From NCBI RefSeq assembly GCF_013394305.1, contig NZ_AP019813.1:1-56621 (forward strand): a DNA stretch of 56,621 bases, in the 5' to 3' direction. Positions within the stretch are counted from its first letter, which is position 1, and every line of letters starts with the position of its first letter. Positions 1 to 9,105 of the stretch are shown here, piece after piece. A program made the position numbers and the translations under genes. The stretch is from Enterococcus mundtii (lineage in GTDB: Bacteria > Bacillota > Bacilli > Lactobacillales > Enterococcaceae). The notes under the pieces are model-generated. The model saw nothing but the letters and a program-made list of their open reading frames with translations. It searched no databases and was not told the DNA's origin.

Positions 1-32
1 TATATAAATCAAATAAAATAGATTATATAAAT

Positions 33-69
33 TTGATTTCGAAAAACTTTTCGTATATACTGTATATAC
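33..69 (+). promoter_or_regulatory. Promoter and palindromic operator of the AbrB/Doc operon
   Basis: A -35 box TTGATT (33-38) and a -10 box TATACT (56-61) are separated by 17 bases. A perfect 17-base palindrome, GTATATACTGTATATAC (53-69), covers the -10 box. An operator at this place fits the autorepression usual for toxin-antitoxin operons; binding by the AbrB-type antitoxin is inferred. Confidence 0.65.
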
Positions 70-90
70 AAAAAAAGAGGGGAGATTCAT

Positions 91-324
91 ATGCCTATTA
101 AAGAAAGAAAATTTAGAGAAGTAGGAAATTCAGTTGTGTTGACTATTTCAAAAGAATTTCTTAAAGAAAATGGATTGAATCCTGGGGACACAGTTTTTTT
201 AGATGAAGAGAAACTGAAAGCTGCAATTACAAAAAAACAACCCGTATCTGACGAAATTGATGTAGCGATAGCCCAAGCATTAATGGATTATGACACAACA
301 TTCAAAGAGTTAGTGGATAAATGA
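91..324 (+). CDS. AbrB/MazE-type antitoxin
   Basis: This 77-residue protein has an N-terminal swapped-hairpin AbrB/SpoVT-type DNA-binding domain, visible as REVGNSVVLTISKEF followed by GLNPGDTVFL. The acidic C-terminal part (about residues 50-77) is the usual toxin-binding segment. It should neutralise the Doc toxin encoded just downstream and repress its own promoter through the palindrome at 53-69. The start is supported by an AGAGGGGAG ribosome binding site 7-8 bases upstream. The stop overlaps the start of doc by four bases (ATGA), so the two are translationally coupled. Family assignment is secure; the exact partner specificity is inferred from the operon. Confidence 0.85.
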   Translation: MPIKERKFREVGNSVVLTISKEFLKENGLNPGDTVFLDEEKLKAAITKKQPVSDEIDVAIAQALMDYDTTFKELVDK

Positions 325-728
325 CGATAAAGTATCTTGAAGCCAGAGATATCATAAAAATGAACGTGATCCAGATAAAGAAATATTCTCCTAATGAACC
401 AATTGGTGTAAAAGACCCTGATGCTCTAGAAATGTGTGTCGGTCAATTACAGATTACTGCTTTTGGTGAGGAAGTTTACAGTTCCATTTATGAGAAAGCA
501 ACTATGCTATTAATACAATTAATTAAGAAGCATCCCTTTCATAATGCAAATAAGAGAACTGCTTTCTTAGCATTATTTGTCTTTTTAAAGATTAACGGTT
601 ATCTTCTAACTATTCCAGAAGAAAAAGCAATTAATCTAGTTATAAATATTGCTGTATATGATGGTGAATTTGATCAACTAAAACAAGAAGTCATAACTAT
701 TATAAAAACACATACAAAACCAAGTTAA
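321..728 (+). CDS. doc: Doc-family (death-on-curing) toxin
   Basis: This 135-residue protein is a Fic/Doc-fold toxin. The active-site motif HPFHNANKRTAF lies at residues 71-82 and matches the Doc version (HxFx[DN][AG]NKR) rather than the Fic version. Known Doc phosphorylates elongation factor EF-Tu and stops translation; that activity is assumed here from the intact motif. Its length is typical of Doc. It overlaps the upstream antitoxin gene by four bases and is followed at once by a strong terminator, so the pair is a closed two-gene operon. The role is probably plasmid addiction. Pairing Doc with an AbrB-type rather than a Phd-type antitoxin differs from the classic P1 system. Confidence 0.9.
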   Translation: MTIKYLEARDIIKMNVIQIKKYSPNEPIGVKDPDALEMCVGQLQITAFGEEVYSSIYEKATMLLIQLIKKHPFHNANKRTAFLALFVFLKINGYLLTIPEEKAINLVINIAVYDGEFDQLKQEVITIIKTHTKPS

Positions 729-748
729 CAGGTCTTGTATGTGTTTTT
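704..748. terminator. Bidirectional terminator after doc
   Basis: An 18-base inverted repeat (704-721 with 731-748, one mismatch) begins with an A-run and ends with a T-run, so it can work as an intrinsic terminator in either direction. The left arm lies in the last codons of doc. Confidence 0.85.
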
Positions 749-770
749 ATAATTGAATAATATTTTGTAG

Positions 771-816
771 TCCAACTATATAGAAAACTATAATTTTCTA
801 TATAGTTGGGTTTTTA
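771..816. terminator. Second intrinsic terminator
   Basis: A perfect 15-base inverted repeat (773-787 with 794-808) is followed by GG and a T-run at 811-815. It isolates the toxin-antitoxin operon from the sequence to its right. Confidence 0.8.
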
Positions 817-897
817 GCATCCTTGTCTCCTGTCTTTAGAATTTAACATTATTCGCTCTATTTTTTAAGGTAGCTATAAAATATTTCAATTGATTAG

Positions 898-1077
898 AAT
901 CCTTTTAATAGCATTGATATCTCCCATCACGGTGTATATAAGATATACAGAACAAGCACACTAAAGAATATTGAGCAGCTTCTTGGCATTTTTATATCAC
1001 ATTTTGAACAGATTCAGCTTGATGGAAATCATGTGTCTACCTTGATAATTTTATATCCATATCAGTCAGATTTATAA
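898..1077 (+). pseudogene. Possible gene fragment of unknown origin
   Basis: Between the terminators and the end of WxL locus A there is no intact gene. One frame stays open for 59 codons with natural-looking composition (for example HHGVYKIYRTSTLKNIEQLL) but has no start codon or ribosome binding site. It may be a leftover of a deleted gene; I do not recognise the family. The rest of 817-1193 shows nothing I can support. Confidence 0.25.
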
Positions 1078-1193
1078 GGTGATTTACTCACAAAACTAGT
1101 CCGTGATCCCGTGTTCTTAGTTCCCAAGTATGTATCATGCTTTTTTCGATTTAGTTCATTACTATAGATAGTAGTTATTGAGTATTCGCTTTC

Positions 1194-1221
1194 CTAAAAA
1201 AGAAAAAGAGCCGAAGCTCTT
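1194..1221 (-). terminator. Terminator of WxL locus A
   Basis: On the minus strand AAGAGC-TTCG-GCTCTT forms a six-base stem with a stable UUCG-type loop (1206-1221), followed by a U-rich tail (complement of 1194-1205). It sits 11 bases after the stop of the large WxL gene. Confidence 0.85.
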
Positions 1222-1232
1222 CTTCTAACTTA

Positions 1233-4200
1233 TCAATTATTGGGTACCATACTTAATTCCCAGGTTAAAGTCGTTTGGTAAGTGGTCGCTTTCGGAGCAG
1301 CTATTGGTGGCACTTCAAGAACGACACTTTCCCCAGCATTTTTTCTATCCCCAAACCGATAGATCCAAGTTTCTGCACCTTGACCATCTTTGGCTGTCAA
1401 TAATTTTGTCTTGACTCCAGGAAGCAATGCGACTCTGTCAGTCTCATTTAATTCAGGTTTTCCTGTCTCTTGGACAGACGCTAACTGTTGATTGGTCAAC
1501 TGTAAACTAGCTCCCTTTAGTTTATGATCATTTGGATCTGCGAACTGTCCGTTTTGGGTCACTGACAATACCCAACCGTTACGTGTGTCTCCTAGCCTTC
1601 GATCACTTATTTGAACATAATTTGGTCGTTCTTCCTTCTCATCGATGCTCCCGTCCTCATTCAATAATCTTTGTGGTTGAGCATAGTAGTTTTGCGTTCT
1701 TGTAGAAATACCTTGTTGGCCAAAGGTAAATCTAGAGACAAAATCTATACTTAATTTCCCCTGATTTTCAGAAAGCACTGGTGGATTTTCAGGTTCTACT
1801 TTTGTTTCAGGACTCAATGGATCAACAGGTGAGACTTTACTTGCTAGCTCAACAATATAAGTTCTAGCACTTGGAAAAACTGCATCATGATATTTATAAT
1901 CCTCCATTTGAGGGTTTCTATTTCCATTATCATTATTAGTTTCTGGTCTTTTAAAAACACTAGTTATAGTACTATAACTATCAATTACGGCTCCCTGATT
2001 ATCTTCCATCAAAACTTGCACTTCATCACTTTCATTTAGTTTAGTTTTTAGTTCGAAAGAAAAACTACCATCATTTCCTACTTTCTGTGTCGCTATATGC
2101 TGATTATTAATATACAACAACGCATTATTTCCAGGAATGTTTATATGATTTGGTAATGCCTTAATGGAAGTGGTCTCAGTAGTTAACTCTATAAAGTGGC
2201 CAAAATCAACTAACTCTGGTGGAGTTACATTTATAACCGTTATTGGACGGATCTTTTCCAATTCTTCTTGTGATAGGGATATCCCTCCCTCATTCATTCC
2301 TCTACTTATTGATACAAATTCAATAATTGTACCTTCTTTGAGGAGATTTTCAAATTCAAAAGATACTCTTCCAGCTTTTCCGAGAGCGTTATTTTCTTTT
2401 TCTTCCCATGTTTGGATCGGTGATTCGTTCCCCACCGTAGAAGCCGTATAATTATTAGAATTATTGTCGGGATCCGTTACTTTTATTTCGACAGTAATTT
2501 CATCCGTACCAGCTTCCCTTATATCATCTAATCCTTCTTTATAAGAAAACTCAGCTATAAATGATTGATCTGCATTGGTTGGTTGCCTAACTCCGTCTAA
2601 AATAGGAGCTGAATTATTAGCAGATATTCTGGATACTCTTCCAGATAGTCCAGGTAAAGAGTCTGTTAGGTTCAGATTATTACTCGAAGATGCGGAAACA
2701 AAATCTCTTCCTTCATAAGCGACATCAATTTTCTCAAAGAAACCTATTTGGGGATCATTATCAAACTTACTTCCAGTGGCCCATGCGGAAAAAAAAGTAT
2801 CTGTTATATTTAAGCTAGATCCGTTTTTAGTTCCAAAAATATCACCTCCATCTTTCCTGACGTTTTTAAAATCAAAATAGTACGGGGAGTGTACATTGAA
2901 TTCCATAGTGTCTTGGGCTACGAAAACCCCCCATTCACGAGTATTAATTGAAGAGCCTTCAGCATAAAAAATAGTATCCGCTTTTTGATTAAATTTTAGA
3001 TGTCCACCATCAGAATACAAAGCTGCTGCATAATCATTCGTTAAACGTAATTGTGACCTAGCTCTATCCGCACTATTATTATCGATACTAAAATTATTCT
3101 CTCCATTCCCAAGATAAATAGTAGAATAATTTGATGAAACAGAGCCACTATTAGGACGATTGGTATAATGCCTATTATTTAAGTTGAGAGTTCCACCACT
3201 TGTAATAATAATATTATTGTTAGAACCACTCATAGATAGTGCTCGAGTATTAGTCCCAGGATTATCAAACTCTACGTGCTTGCTAGAAATAGATGAATTA
3301 TTTCTTATATAAACATCATTTGACCCCGTAGTAATATCAATCAAAGGATTATTTCTTCTCGCTGAACTCTCAATATCTATTTTCGAAAAATTATCTACTG
3401 TAAGCTGTGCATTAGTCGTGCTCATTCCAATAGAAGTACCATATAAATTCTTACTGATAATTTCAGAATTATTCTCCACTTTTAAATCTGCAGACTCTCC
3501 ATTCATAAAAATACTTCTAGGTCCACCCGATAAAACATCAATGGATATTTTAGAATTTTTTGAGACCTCTAATATTGGTGAGGATCCAGCTATTCGGATG
3601 GAGTTATTATTATCAATTGCTGCAGTATTTGTGGTACTCTGTGCTCTAATCGATAAGTTTGAGTTATCAGTTACCTTTAATGATGGATTAGTATTCCCAT
3701 TTCCGATTAAGATATTTTCATGTATGCCGTTTCCTCCAGCTATAGACATTTGGCTGTTATTAGTCAATTCTAAAAAAGAATTTTGCCCATTCAACGTTAC
3801 TCCATTGGCTGACCTCATATTTTTGATGTTGATTTCACTATCAGATGAAAGGAATTTGGGTTTGTTACCCGTGATTTCTACTCCATAACCAGTTGTACCA
3901 ATAAAATCAATAAGACTAGATTGTGTATTAACTAAAGCATTGTGTCCAGATAGAGATATACCTGCACCCTCTGCAGTATTAAGCTTTAGATTTGATTTAT
4001 TAGCATTTAGCGTGCTACTTTCTCCATTTAGATTGAGTGCTCGACCGGATATTGTATTTATATCTAAGTGACTGTCATTTAAATTAACTTCCGCATTTGT
4101 ACCGTTTAAATATAGTCCGCGGCGTGCATTAGAAGTTACAGAAACATTGAGCTCTGACCCACTGGTAATATTTATTTTTGGTTCTACTCCTCTTAAATGA

Positions 4201-6248
4201 ATAGCATTATTTAAAGTGTCTGTCGGAGATCGAGTAGCACTGGATGTTGTAACGGACAACTTTGAGCCACCTGTAACGGAAAGCTCTGGACGCGCATTAT
4301 TGTCTCCTATTGCAACGTTTTCTAACGTCCCAGTTCCACCACCATTGATGGACATCTCACTTTTATTTCTCAAAGAAAGTAACGCATCTGTTCCTCGTAA
4401 AATCATTGCTTGAGAAGGATCAGTATCCGTCATTTCAATGCTACTCTCATTCATTAATACCTGTGGAACTATTCCTTGTAAGTAGATACCTCGACCTGTA
4501 GTAGCTGTCAGAAAAAATTGTGTCTGATTTAATGACAACTGTGGATTATCGCCAATTAAGTTTATTCTTTGACCTGTAGTACTTGTAAAACTCCCGGTCC
4601 CCTCCTCATAATCAACTTTAGGTGAATCACCAGTCAAGGCAAGTGTCGCTCCTGTTGTTGAGCGAATGTCACTATTACTTTTAGTGGCCGAAAACAATGG
4701 CTCACTACCTATTAGACTAATTGCTGCGTGTGTAGCAGAGGTCACAGATAATTTTGAATCAACAACTATTATTTTAGGATTATTTCCAGATAGATATATG
4801 CCTCTTTTAGCAGCCGTGCTTGTAACCGTTAGCTCACTAGCTGAATTAACCGAAATTTTAGGACTTGCGCCGCTGAGTATAATAGCATTATTTGTTGTAA
4901 TGGTCGGAGTTGCTGGAGTTCCAAACGTGCTTATAGATAACTTCCCATTTGTTTGTAAAGCTATTTCGGATTTTTCTCCTCTTAAATCGATCGTATTTGC
5001 CGTCCCACCAGTTGTCATAATCGTAATTGCTGAGCCAGCTTCTATTACAAGTTTTGGCGCCGATACTAGGGCTGAAGAAAAGAAGATAGTCATATTACCT
5101 CGGCTAATTGTCACTTGTGCTTGATTTACAGCTTTGACTTCTTTTGCTTCAATAAAAGCCGCAGAAGAAATTATCCGCGTAAAATTGGAGTTCCCACCTG
5201 TAAAAATAATCGTTCCATCTGGCATAGAAGCAAGTCGCATCGTATTTGCGTTGACTTCTGCTACATCTTCTATTTCTAATACCCAATTGCGACTAACTTG
5301 CGTTGTTGCATTGACTAAAGGAGTAGTGCCAGTCTTTGTGATTGTTGCGTCCTCTATCCGAAAGGTCATTGGTTCACTCACTTCTGCTAATTGAAAATAA
5401 AAACTATTGTTACCAAAAGTCAGCGTATGACCGTTTCCTTGTATCTTGATTGGTCGATCGATCGTCATGATATTTGCTGTAGTTTCAGTTAAACTCGCTT
5501 GAACAGAGATAATTCCGACTTCAGGATTTGCAACTGCTTCTCTAAATGCAGCCATTGTTGCGACTTCTGCCGTATTTCCTTCAAAGACTGTCTTTTCGAA
5601 TTTTTTGTTCTTAGAAGGAATTGATTCTTCATTCGATTCTTCGGTTGCTATAAGCGCTTCTTTTTCTTCTGATTGTTTCGTTGTATTCGTCTCTTCATTT
5701 GCTTCATCAGACGAATCCTGATTCGTTTCTGATTGATCTTCAGTCTCCGGTTCTTCCTTTTTCGATATTTCAAGTGTCGCAGTTGCTTCTTCGACCGACA
5801 CCTCATAGTTGCCTTCAGATTCAAATACCACAGGAAGTACAAACGTTTGTTGCGCACGCTCCGCTTGAATCACCCATTCACCTGATTCTTCTTCTTGATC
5901 GATGGTAATCCCAGCTTGTAACTGATCTTTTCCCAGCTTTGCTTCCTTCGAAAGAGTAATCCTTGCCTCTGACACCTCTTGATCTGAGAAAAAGGTCACC
6001 TTCAATGGCGCTTCAACCGTTCCTTGCAGGCGAGAGTGAGGAAAATAAAAGCGAGGCTCGCTTTCTTCTTCCACTTCCAGGTAGTTTTTCATGGTTGGAA
6101 GTTCCAACTGTTCTTCTTTCTGTATCTGCCCCGCTTCTTTTTTCTCCGTAGTTTCCGCATAGACGATGCCTACTGGCAGGAGGAATGCATGTAGAATAAG
6201 AATCGTCGTCCCTAAAACGAGCATTCCTTTTTTCATTAGCTTTCTCAT
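1233..6248 (-). CDS. Large beta-helix WxL-domain surface protein (locus A)
   Basis: This secreted protein of about 1671 residues is probably a cell-wall adhesin. It has a signal peptide (about residues 1-31, ending VYAETT), an acidic Ser/Glu-rich linker (about 150-220), then a very long region (about 230-1150) of 20-25-residue repeats with recurring IxLxGxxPxxxV and SxLxVTS patterns, as in right-handed parallel beta-helix (pectate-lyase-like) folds. Ig-like segments follow, and the C-terminus is a WxL domain with both signature motifs, NGWVLSVTQ and the terminal TLTWELSMVP. WxL domains bind peptidoglycan non-covalently. The start at 6248 is chosen over an in-frame ATG 36 bases upstream because GAGGAGG lies at the right spacing. 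It follows the DUF916 gene by 13 bases and ends the operon. Its N-terminal 220 residues closely match the locus C protein at 33331-36771. The ligand is unknown. Confidence 0.9.
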   Translation of the reverse strand: MRKLMKKGMLVLGTTILILHAFLLPVGIVYAETTEKKEAGQIQKEEQLELPTMKNYLEVEEESEPRFYFPHSRLQGTVEAPLKVTFFSDQEVSEARITLSKEAKLGKDQLQAGITIDQEEESGEWVIQAERAQQTFVLPVVFESEGNYEVSVEEATATLEISKKEEPETEDQSETNQDSSDEANEETNTTKQSEEKEALIATEESNEESIPSKNKKFEKTVFEGNTAEVATMAAFREAVANPEVGIISVQASLTETTANIMTIDRPIKIQGNGHTLTFGNNSFYFQLAEVSEPMTFRIEDATITKTGTTPLVNATTQVSRNWVLEIEDVAEVNANTMRLASMPDGTIIFTGGNSNFTRIISSAAFIEAKEVKAVNQAQVTISRGNMTIFFSSALVSAPKLVIEAGSAITIMTTGGTANTIDLRGEKSEIALQTNGKLSISTFGTPATPTITTNNAIILSGASPKISVNSASELTVTSTAAKRGIYLSGNNPKIIVVDSKLSVTSATHAAISLIGSEPLFSATKSNSDIRSTTGATLALTGDSPKVDYEEGTGSFTSTTGQRINLIGDNPQLSLNQTQFFLTATTGRGIYLQGIVPQVLMNESSIEMTDTDPSQAMILRGTDALLSLRNKSEMSINGGGTGTLENVAIGDNNARPELSVTGGSKLSVTTSSATRSPTDTLNNAIHLRGVEPKINITSGSELNVSVTSNARRGLYLNGTNAEVNLNDSHLDINTISGRALNLNGESSTLNANKSNLKLNTAEGAGISLSGHNALVNTQSSLIDFIGTTGYGVEITGNKPKFLSSDSEINIKNMRSANGVTLNGQNSFLELTNNSQMSIAGGNGIHENILIGNGNTNPSLKVTDNSNLSIRAQSTTNTAAIDNNNSIRIAGSSPILEVSKNSKISIDVLSGGPRSIFMNGESADLKVENNSEIISKNLYGTSIGMSTTNAQLTVDNFSKIDIESSARRNNPLIDITTGSNDVYIRNNSSISSKHVEFDNPGTNTRALSMSGSNNNIIITSGGTLNLNNRHYTNRPNSGSVSSNYSTIYLGNGENNFSIDNNSADRARSQLRLTNDYAAALYSDGGHLKFNQKADTIFYAEGSSINTREWGVFVAQDTMEFNVHSPYYFDFKNVRKDGGDIFGTKNGSSLNITDTFFSAWATGSKFDNDPQIGFFEKIDVAYEGRDFVSASSSNNLNLTDSLPGLSGRVSRISANNSAPILDGVRQPTNADQSFIAEFSYKEGLDDIREAGTDEITVEIKVTDPDNNSNNYTASTVGNESPIQTWEEKENNALGKAGRVSFEFENLLKEGTIIEFVSISRGMNEGGISLSQEELEKIRPITVINVTPPELVDFGHFIELTTETTSIKALPNHINIPGNNALLYINNQHIATQKVGNDGSFSFELKTKLNESDEVQVLMEDNQGAVIDSYSTITSVFKRPETNNDNGNRNPQMEDYKYHDAVFPSARTYIVELASKVSPVDPLSPETKVEPENPPVLSENQGKLSIDFVSRFTFGQQGISTRTQNYYAQPQRLLNEDGSIDEKEERPNYVQISDRRLGDTRNGWVLSVTQNGQFADPNDHKLKGASLQLTNQQLASVQETGKPELNETDRVALLPGVKTKLLTAKDGQGAETWIYRFGDRKNAGESVVLEVPPIAAPKATTYQTTLTWELSMVPNN

Positions 6249-6261
6249 GGAATCCTCCTCT

Positions 6262-7299
6262 CTATACTTCTTTTTCGCTTTCACGTGTTCTTTTCTTTTG
6301 TCTCATCAGGTAAAGCACAAGTCCAAGTATTAAAATAAGCAAAATAATCGCTCCAATCATCCACCAATTGACACCTGAATCAATCGTTACGTCTTCTCGA
6401 TTTAGCTTTCGGGCTTCATCAGCTTCAATCGTAAATTCACGCGTCCATGACCATTCATTGTCTCCAGAAGTAGCCGTCAATTCTAAGATATAGTTCCCAC
6501 TTCGAAACCGGTCTCCTTCTAAGGAAATTGGAAAATTGAAATTGGAATTAGGTGCCATCTGCATCATTTCTTTCTCCGCCTTATAGAGAACCTCGTTCTC
6601 CCCTGCTCGTTTTACGGTAGCTTCCACCGCCAATTGATTGACAAAAGTGGGCGTAAAGTTTTGTAAAGTGGCGCTGATCACATTGCGGTAGTTCAATTGA
6701 TCTGCAAACACATCTAATAGTTCTAACTCCGGTTGCACTGAGTCTCTGTTATTACTGACGACCACACCAACCACATAGGCAAATTCATTTTTAATGGCCA
6801 CGCCTTCTCCTTCATTGGTTTCTTCTGTTTCCTCTTTTAGTTCGGCAATGCGTAACCCACCTGCTAAAAAGCCGTCAAAGGCTTCTTCTGGCATCTGTAA
6901 GGGAATCTCAACCGTCTTCTTTTCATTTCCAGCTAATTCAATGACACCGGAAGTAGTTATCAGCTCATCCAAGGAGTGGGTTAAGGTTGGATCCGCTTCT
7001 TCGGCATCTTTGCCGTATTCGACGTGTCCTAACACGTTGGTATACGCCGTATGCGGTGTCAACTGAATCCTTATGGGTTCTGCACTCGTATTCCCAATCT
7101 CCAAACGCAAGGTTTCTTTTTGATTCGGGGCTAGATTCAAATCGTAATAGCCTTTGTCCTCATCTACTTGGCTGTCTGGAAAAAGTGGTGTGGCATAAAT
7201 ATTTAGCGCCGTTTCTTCTGCTTGAACTGACGTCGGAAAGAAAAAGAAGAGAATAGCGAGTATCCACAGGTGTCTATCGTTCTTTTTTGTAGGTTTCAT
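6262..7299 (-). CDS. DUF916/DUF3324 WxL-interacting membrane protein (locus A)
   Basis: This 345-residue protein belongs to the DUF916 + DUF3324 family, proteins that accompany WxL proteins and have been described as joining peptidoglycan and WxL partners. It has a signal peptide (residues 1-28, ending SVQAEE), a DUF916 region (about 30-155), a DUF3324 region (about 165-300, with the conserved LLDVFADQLNYRNVISATLQ block) and a C-terminal transmembrane helix (about 308-330) with a basic cytoplasmic tail. It is therefore anchored in the membrane and faces the wall. It lies between the small WxL gene and the large WxL gene and is very similar to 36785-37825 and 24419-25477. Presumed role: assembling or holding the WxL proteins. 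Confidence 0.9.
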   Translation of the reverse strand: MKPTKKNDRHLWILAILFFFFPTSVQAEETALNIYATPLFPDSQVDEDKGYYDLNLAPNQKETLRLEIGNTSAEPIRIQLTPHTAYTNVLGHVEYGKDAEEADPTLTHSLDELITTSGVIELAGNEKKTVEIPLQMPEEAFDGFLAGGLRIAELKEETEETNEGEGVAIKNEFAYVVGVVVSNNRDSVQPELELLDVFADQLNYRNVISATLQNFTPTFVNQLAVEATVKRAGENEVLYKAEKEMMQMAPNSNFNFPISLEGDRFRSGNYILELTATSGDNEWSWTREFTIEADEARKLNREDVTIDSGVNWWMIGAIILLILILGLVLYLMRQKKRTRESEKEV

Positions 7300-7368
7300 T
7301 CTATGAATCCTTTCTTACAAGGTGCTGTGATACTATTAGTTTGTCATTTGATAAACAAATTGTTTTTT

Positions 7369-8196
7369 TTAGATTTCTATACTCTTAGGATCTGGATTTT
7401 CTGGAGTTGTAGTTAATTCCCATGTCAGTGTGGAGCGATACGTCACGGCATCTTTTGCAGTTGAACCTGGGACAAATAGTTTGATTGCTTCATTTTCGAC
7501 TACGTCCGCTCCCGCTGTGACTTGTTGTGCAATGGTCGCGTAGTTCCCCCAAACAACGGAAGTTGATCCGGCACCTTTTTTAGCTGCCGCTGTCATCACT
7601 GGCACAGCCTTTTCCCCGGGTAAAATCTCAAGGCCCGTAGCATGTACCTCGGGTTTTTGTTCAAGGTCTTCAACGCTATAAATTAGTTCTGGATTAAATA
7701 AGGTGATTTTCGCGCCTTTAAGTATGGAATTTTGTGTATCCTTTGGTCCCTCAAATTCAGACAAGCTAACCGTTAGTTTCCATCCTTTATTCGTACCACG
7801 TGTGTCTTGGACTTGTGCCAAACTCACATAAGGGACCATGTTTTCTGCGCCCGTCGTGCCTGCCTTTTGTTGTCTTTCTGCAACCATATTGTAATTTTTA
7901 TCGGTAGTTGAGATAATTTGTGAGCCGAAGTTCATCGTTGGCACCGTCGCAATCGTTAACGGTCCTTTATTTTGTCCATCTGGTCCTGTAATAGGTGGGA
8001 TTGTTACGTCTGGACCTTCTGGTAGTTTATCCACTTCAGTATCATCATTTCCTGGGGTGAATGTGATTTGACCTTCGGTTGTCGTTTTACGGACTTCGCT
8101 TGTTTCTTTCTGTTCTCCATCAGCAAACACTTGAACGCCTCCAGCTAAAATGGTAGTAGATAATGCAGTAACACTTATTAACCGAATAAATTTCAT
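7369..8196 (-). CDS. Small WxL-domain surface protein (locus A)
   Basis: This 275-residue secreted protein consists of a signal peptide (residues 1-25, ending QVFADG), a short acidic region, and a single WxL domain filling the rest. Both WxL motifs are present: NKGWKLTVSLSEF and, near the C-terminus, TLTWELTTTP. Such small WxL proteins are wall-bound through the domain alone and probably form part of a complex with the DUF916 partner and the large WxL protein. The start overlaps the stop of the upstream LPxTN gene by four bases. Homologues in this window are 37917-38723 (intact) and 25586-26418 (broken). Confidence 0.9.
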   Translation of the reverse strand: MKFIRLISVTALSTTILAGGVQVFADGEQKETSEVRKTTTEGQITFTPGNDDTEVDKLPEGPDVTIPPITGPDGQNKGPLTIATVPTMNFGSQIISTTDKNYNMVAERQQKAGTTGAENMVPYVSLAQVQDTRGTNKGWKLTVSLSEFEGPKDTQNSILKGAKITLFNPELIYSVEDLEQKPEVHATGLEILPGEKAVPVMTAAAKKGAGSTSVVWGNYATIAQQVTAGADVVENEAIKLFVPGSTAKDAVTYRSTLTWELTTTPENPDPKSIEI

Positions 8197-8516
8197 ATGT
8201 GATTTCCTCTTTCAACTTTTATTTTTGATTTTCTTAGTCTTATTTTTACACTGATAATAACAACTAGAATAATGATTAACCAACCTATTAAAATCAGTGA
8301 GTGGTTTTGCACAATAGTGTTTGTTTGCGGCAGCTTACCGCCTGTTTGGGTGGTTAAAACCGGTGGTGGATCTGGTGTACCGATTGGCTCGTAATATCCT
8401 GAAAACTGAATTGATCCTTCGGACTCAGTCGACTGAATCAAGGCGGCTTCTACCCTATACGGTATGCATAGAAGTAACAATATATTGTTGTTAACAAGTT
8501 TTTTTGCATTTTTCAT
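8193..8516 (-). CDS. Short LPxTN-anchored surface protein (locus A)
   Basis: This 107-residue protein has an N-terminal hydrophobic signal (about residues 1-24), a short exposed part with the conserved pattern YEPIGTPDPPP, then LPQTN, a hydrophobic helix and a basic tail, the layout of a sortase substrate. The fifth residue of the sorting motif is Asn rather than Gly; both other copies here also have Asn. The start at 8516 is chosen because GGAGGAGGG lies just upstream, whereas the ATG 39 bases earlier has none. It is the first gene of the WxL operon and overlaps the small WxL gene by four bases. Cell-wall anchoring by a sortase is inferred. Confidence 0.8.
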   Translation of the reverse strand: MKNAKKLVNNNILLLLCIPYRVEAALIQSTESEGSIQFSGYYEPIGTPDPPPVLTTQTGGKLPQTNTIVQNHSLILIGWLIIILVVIISVKIRLRKSKIKVERGNHI

Positions 8517-8530
8517 TTCCCTCCTCCTTT

Positions 8531-8590
8531 TACAAACCGATATATAACCCATCATATTTTGGTTGTATGTTTACAGATCGGTTTTTAGAT
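8531..8590 (-). promoter_or_regulatory. Inverted repeat in the leader of WxL locus A
   Basis: Upstream of the first gene, AAACCGAT (8533-8541 region) and its complement ATCGGTTTTT (8577-8586) flank about 35 bases. The half-sites resemble those before loci B and C (core AAAACC-TCG) but the spacing is shorter and the match weaker. It may bind the Mga-like regulators encoded upstream; this is inference. Confidence 0.35.
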
Positions 8591-9105
8591 ATATCCTCTC
8601 TGCAACTGATACTTTACCTAAAATTTTCATTAAATAAAATCCATTATTTTCGTAATATAAGGAAATGAAAAAATATCTATAAACATTTCTCTCACATGTG
8701 AGTATTTTACGAATTGTAAATACGTTCGAATAAAATCGAGAAATAATTTTGTATTTATAATTGTCTTAACGCATCATAATAGGGATAAGTTTTTTCACAA
8801 AGAGTACTACCATGTCTTCTTTTAATCACAAGTCACTACTAAATCAGCATATGTTATACTTTTTTAATAAACTATCGTTTAATTTATTTATAAAGCAAGT
8901 TTAGAAAATATTTCGCTCTTATAATTACGCTTTAAGTTTGAACTTCCATTTTTATAATTATCTTGTTTTAAGGTTACTTCTTCTTTTAAGATTATTTCTA
9001 TTTCTACGATTGGGTTCATAATTTCCTGAGAATGCGGCATTCTCCTTATTTTCCGTATTATTGAAATAATGTAGAAATATCTTTCTATTTTTCCAAAGAA
9101 AAAAT
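8591..9105. other. AT-rich intergenic region between the Mga-like genes and WxL locus A
   Basis: No gene is visible. A perfect palindrome, GAGAATGC-G-GCATTCTC (9028-9044), lies 62 bases past the stop of the Mga-like gene and may end its transcript, though it lacks a good U-run on the minus strand. The promoter of the WxL operon should be here, but I could not fix one confidently. Confidence 0.4.

Noticed and set aside
3300-5300. Repeated short sequences that could suggest a CRISPR array
   Set aside because: Repeats are imperfect, coding, in frame, and match beta-helix coils; there are no constant direct repeats with unique spacers and no cas genes.
2164-6151. Plus-strand open frames opposite the large WxL gene (for example 3418-3888 and 4666-5124)
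   Set aside because: They are antisense to a long, well-supported gene with repeats, have no ribosome binding sites and show hydrophobic composition typical of reverse-frame shadows.
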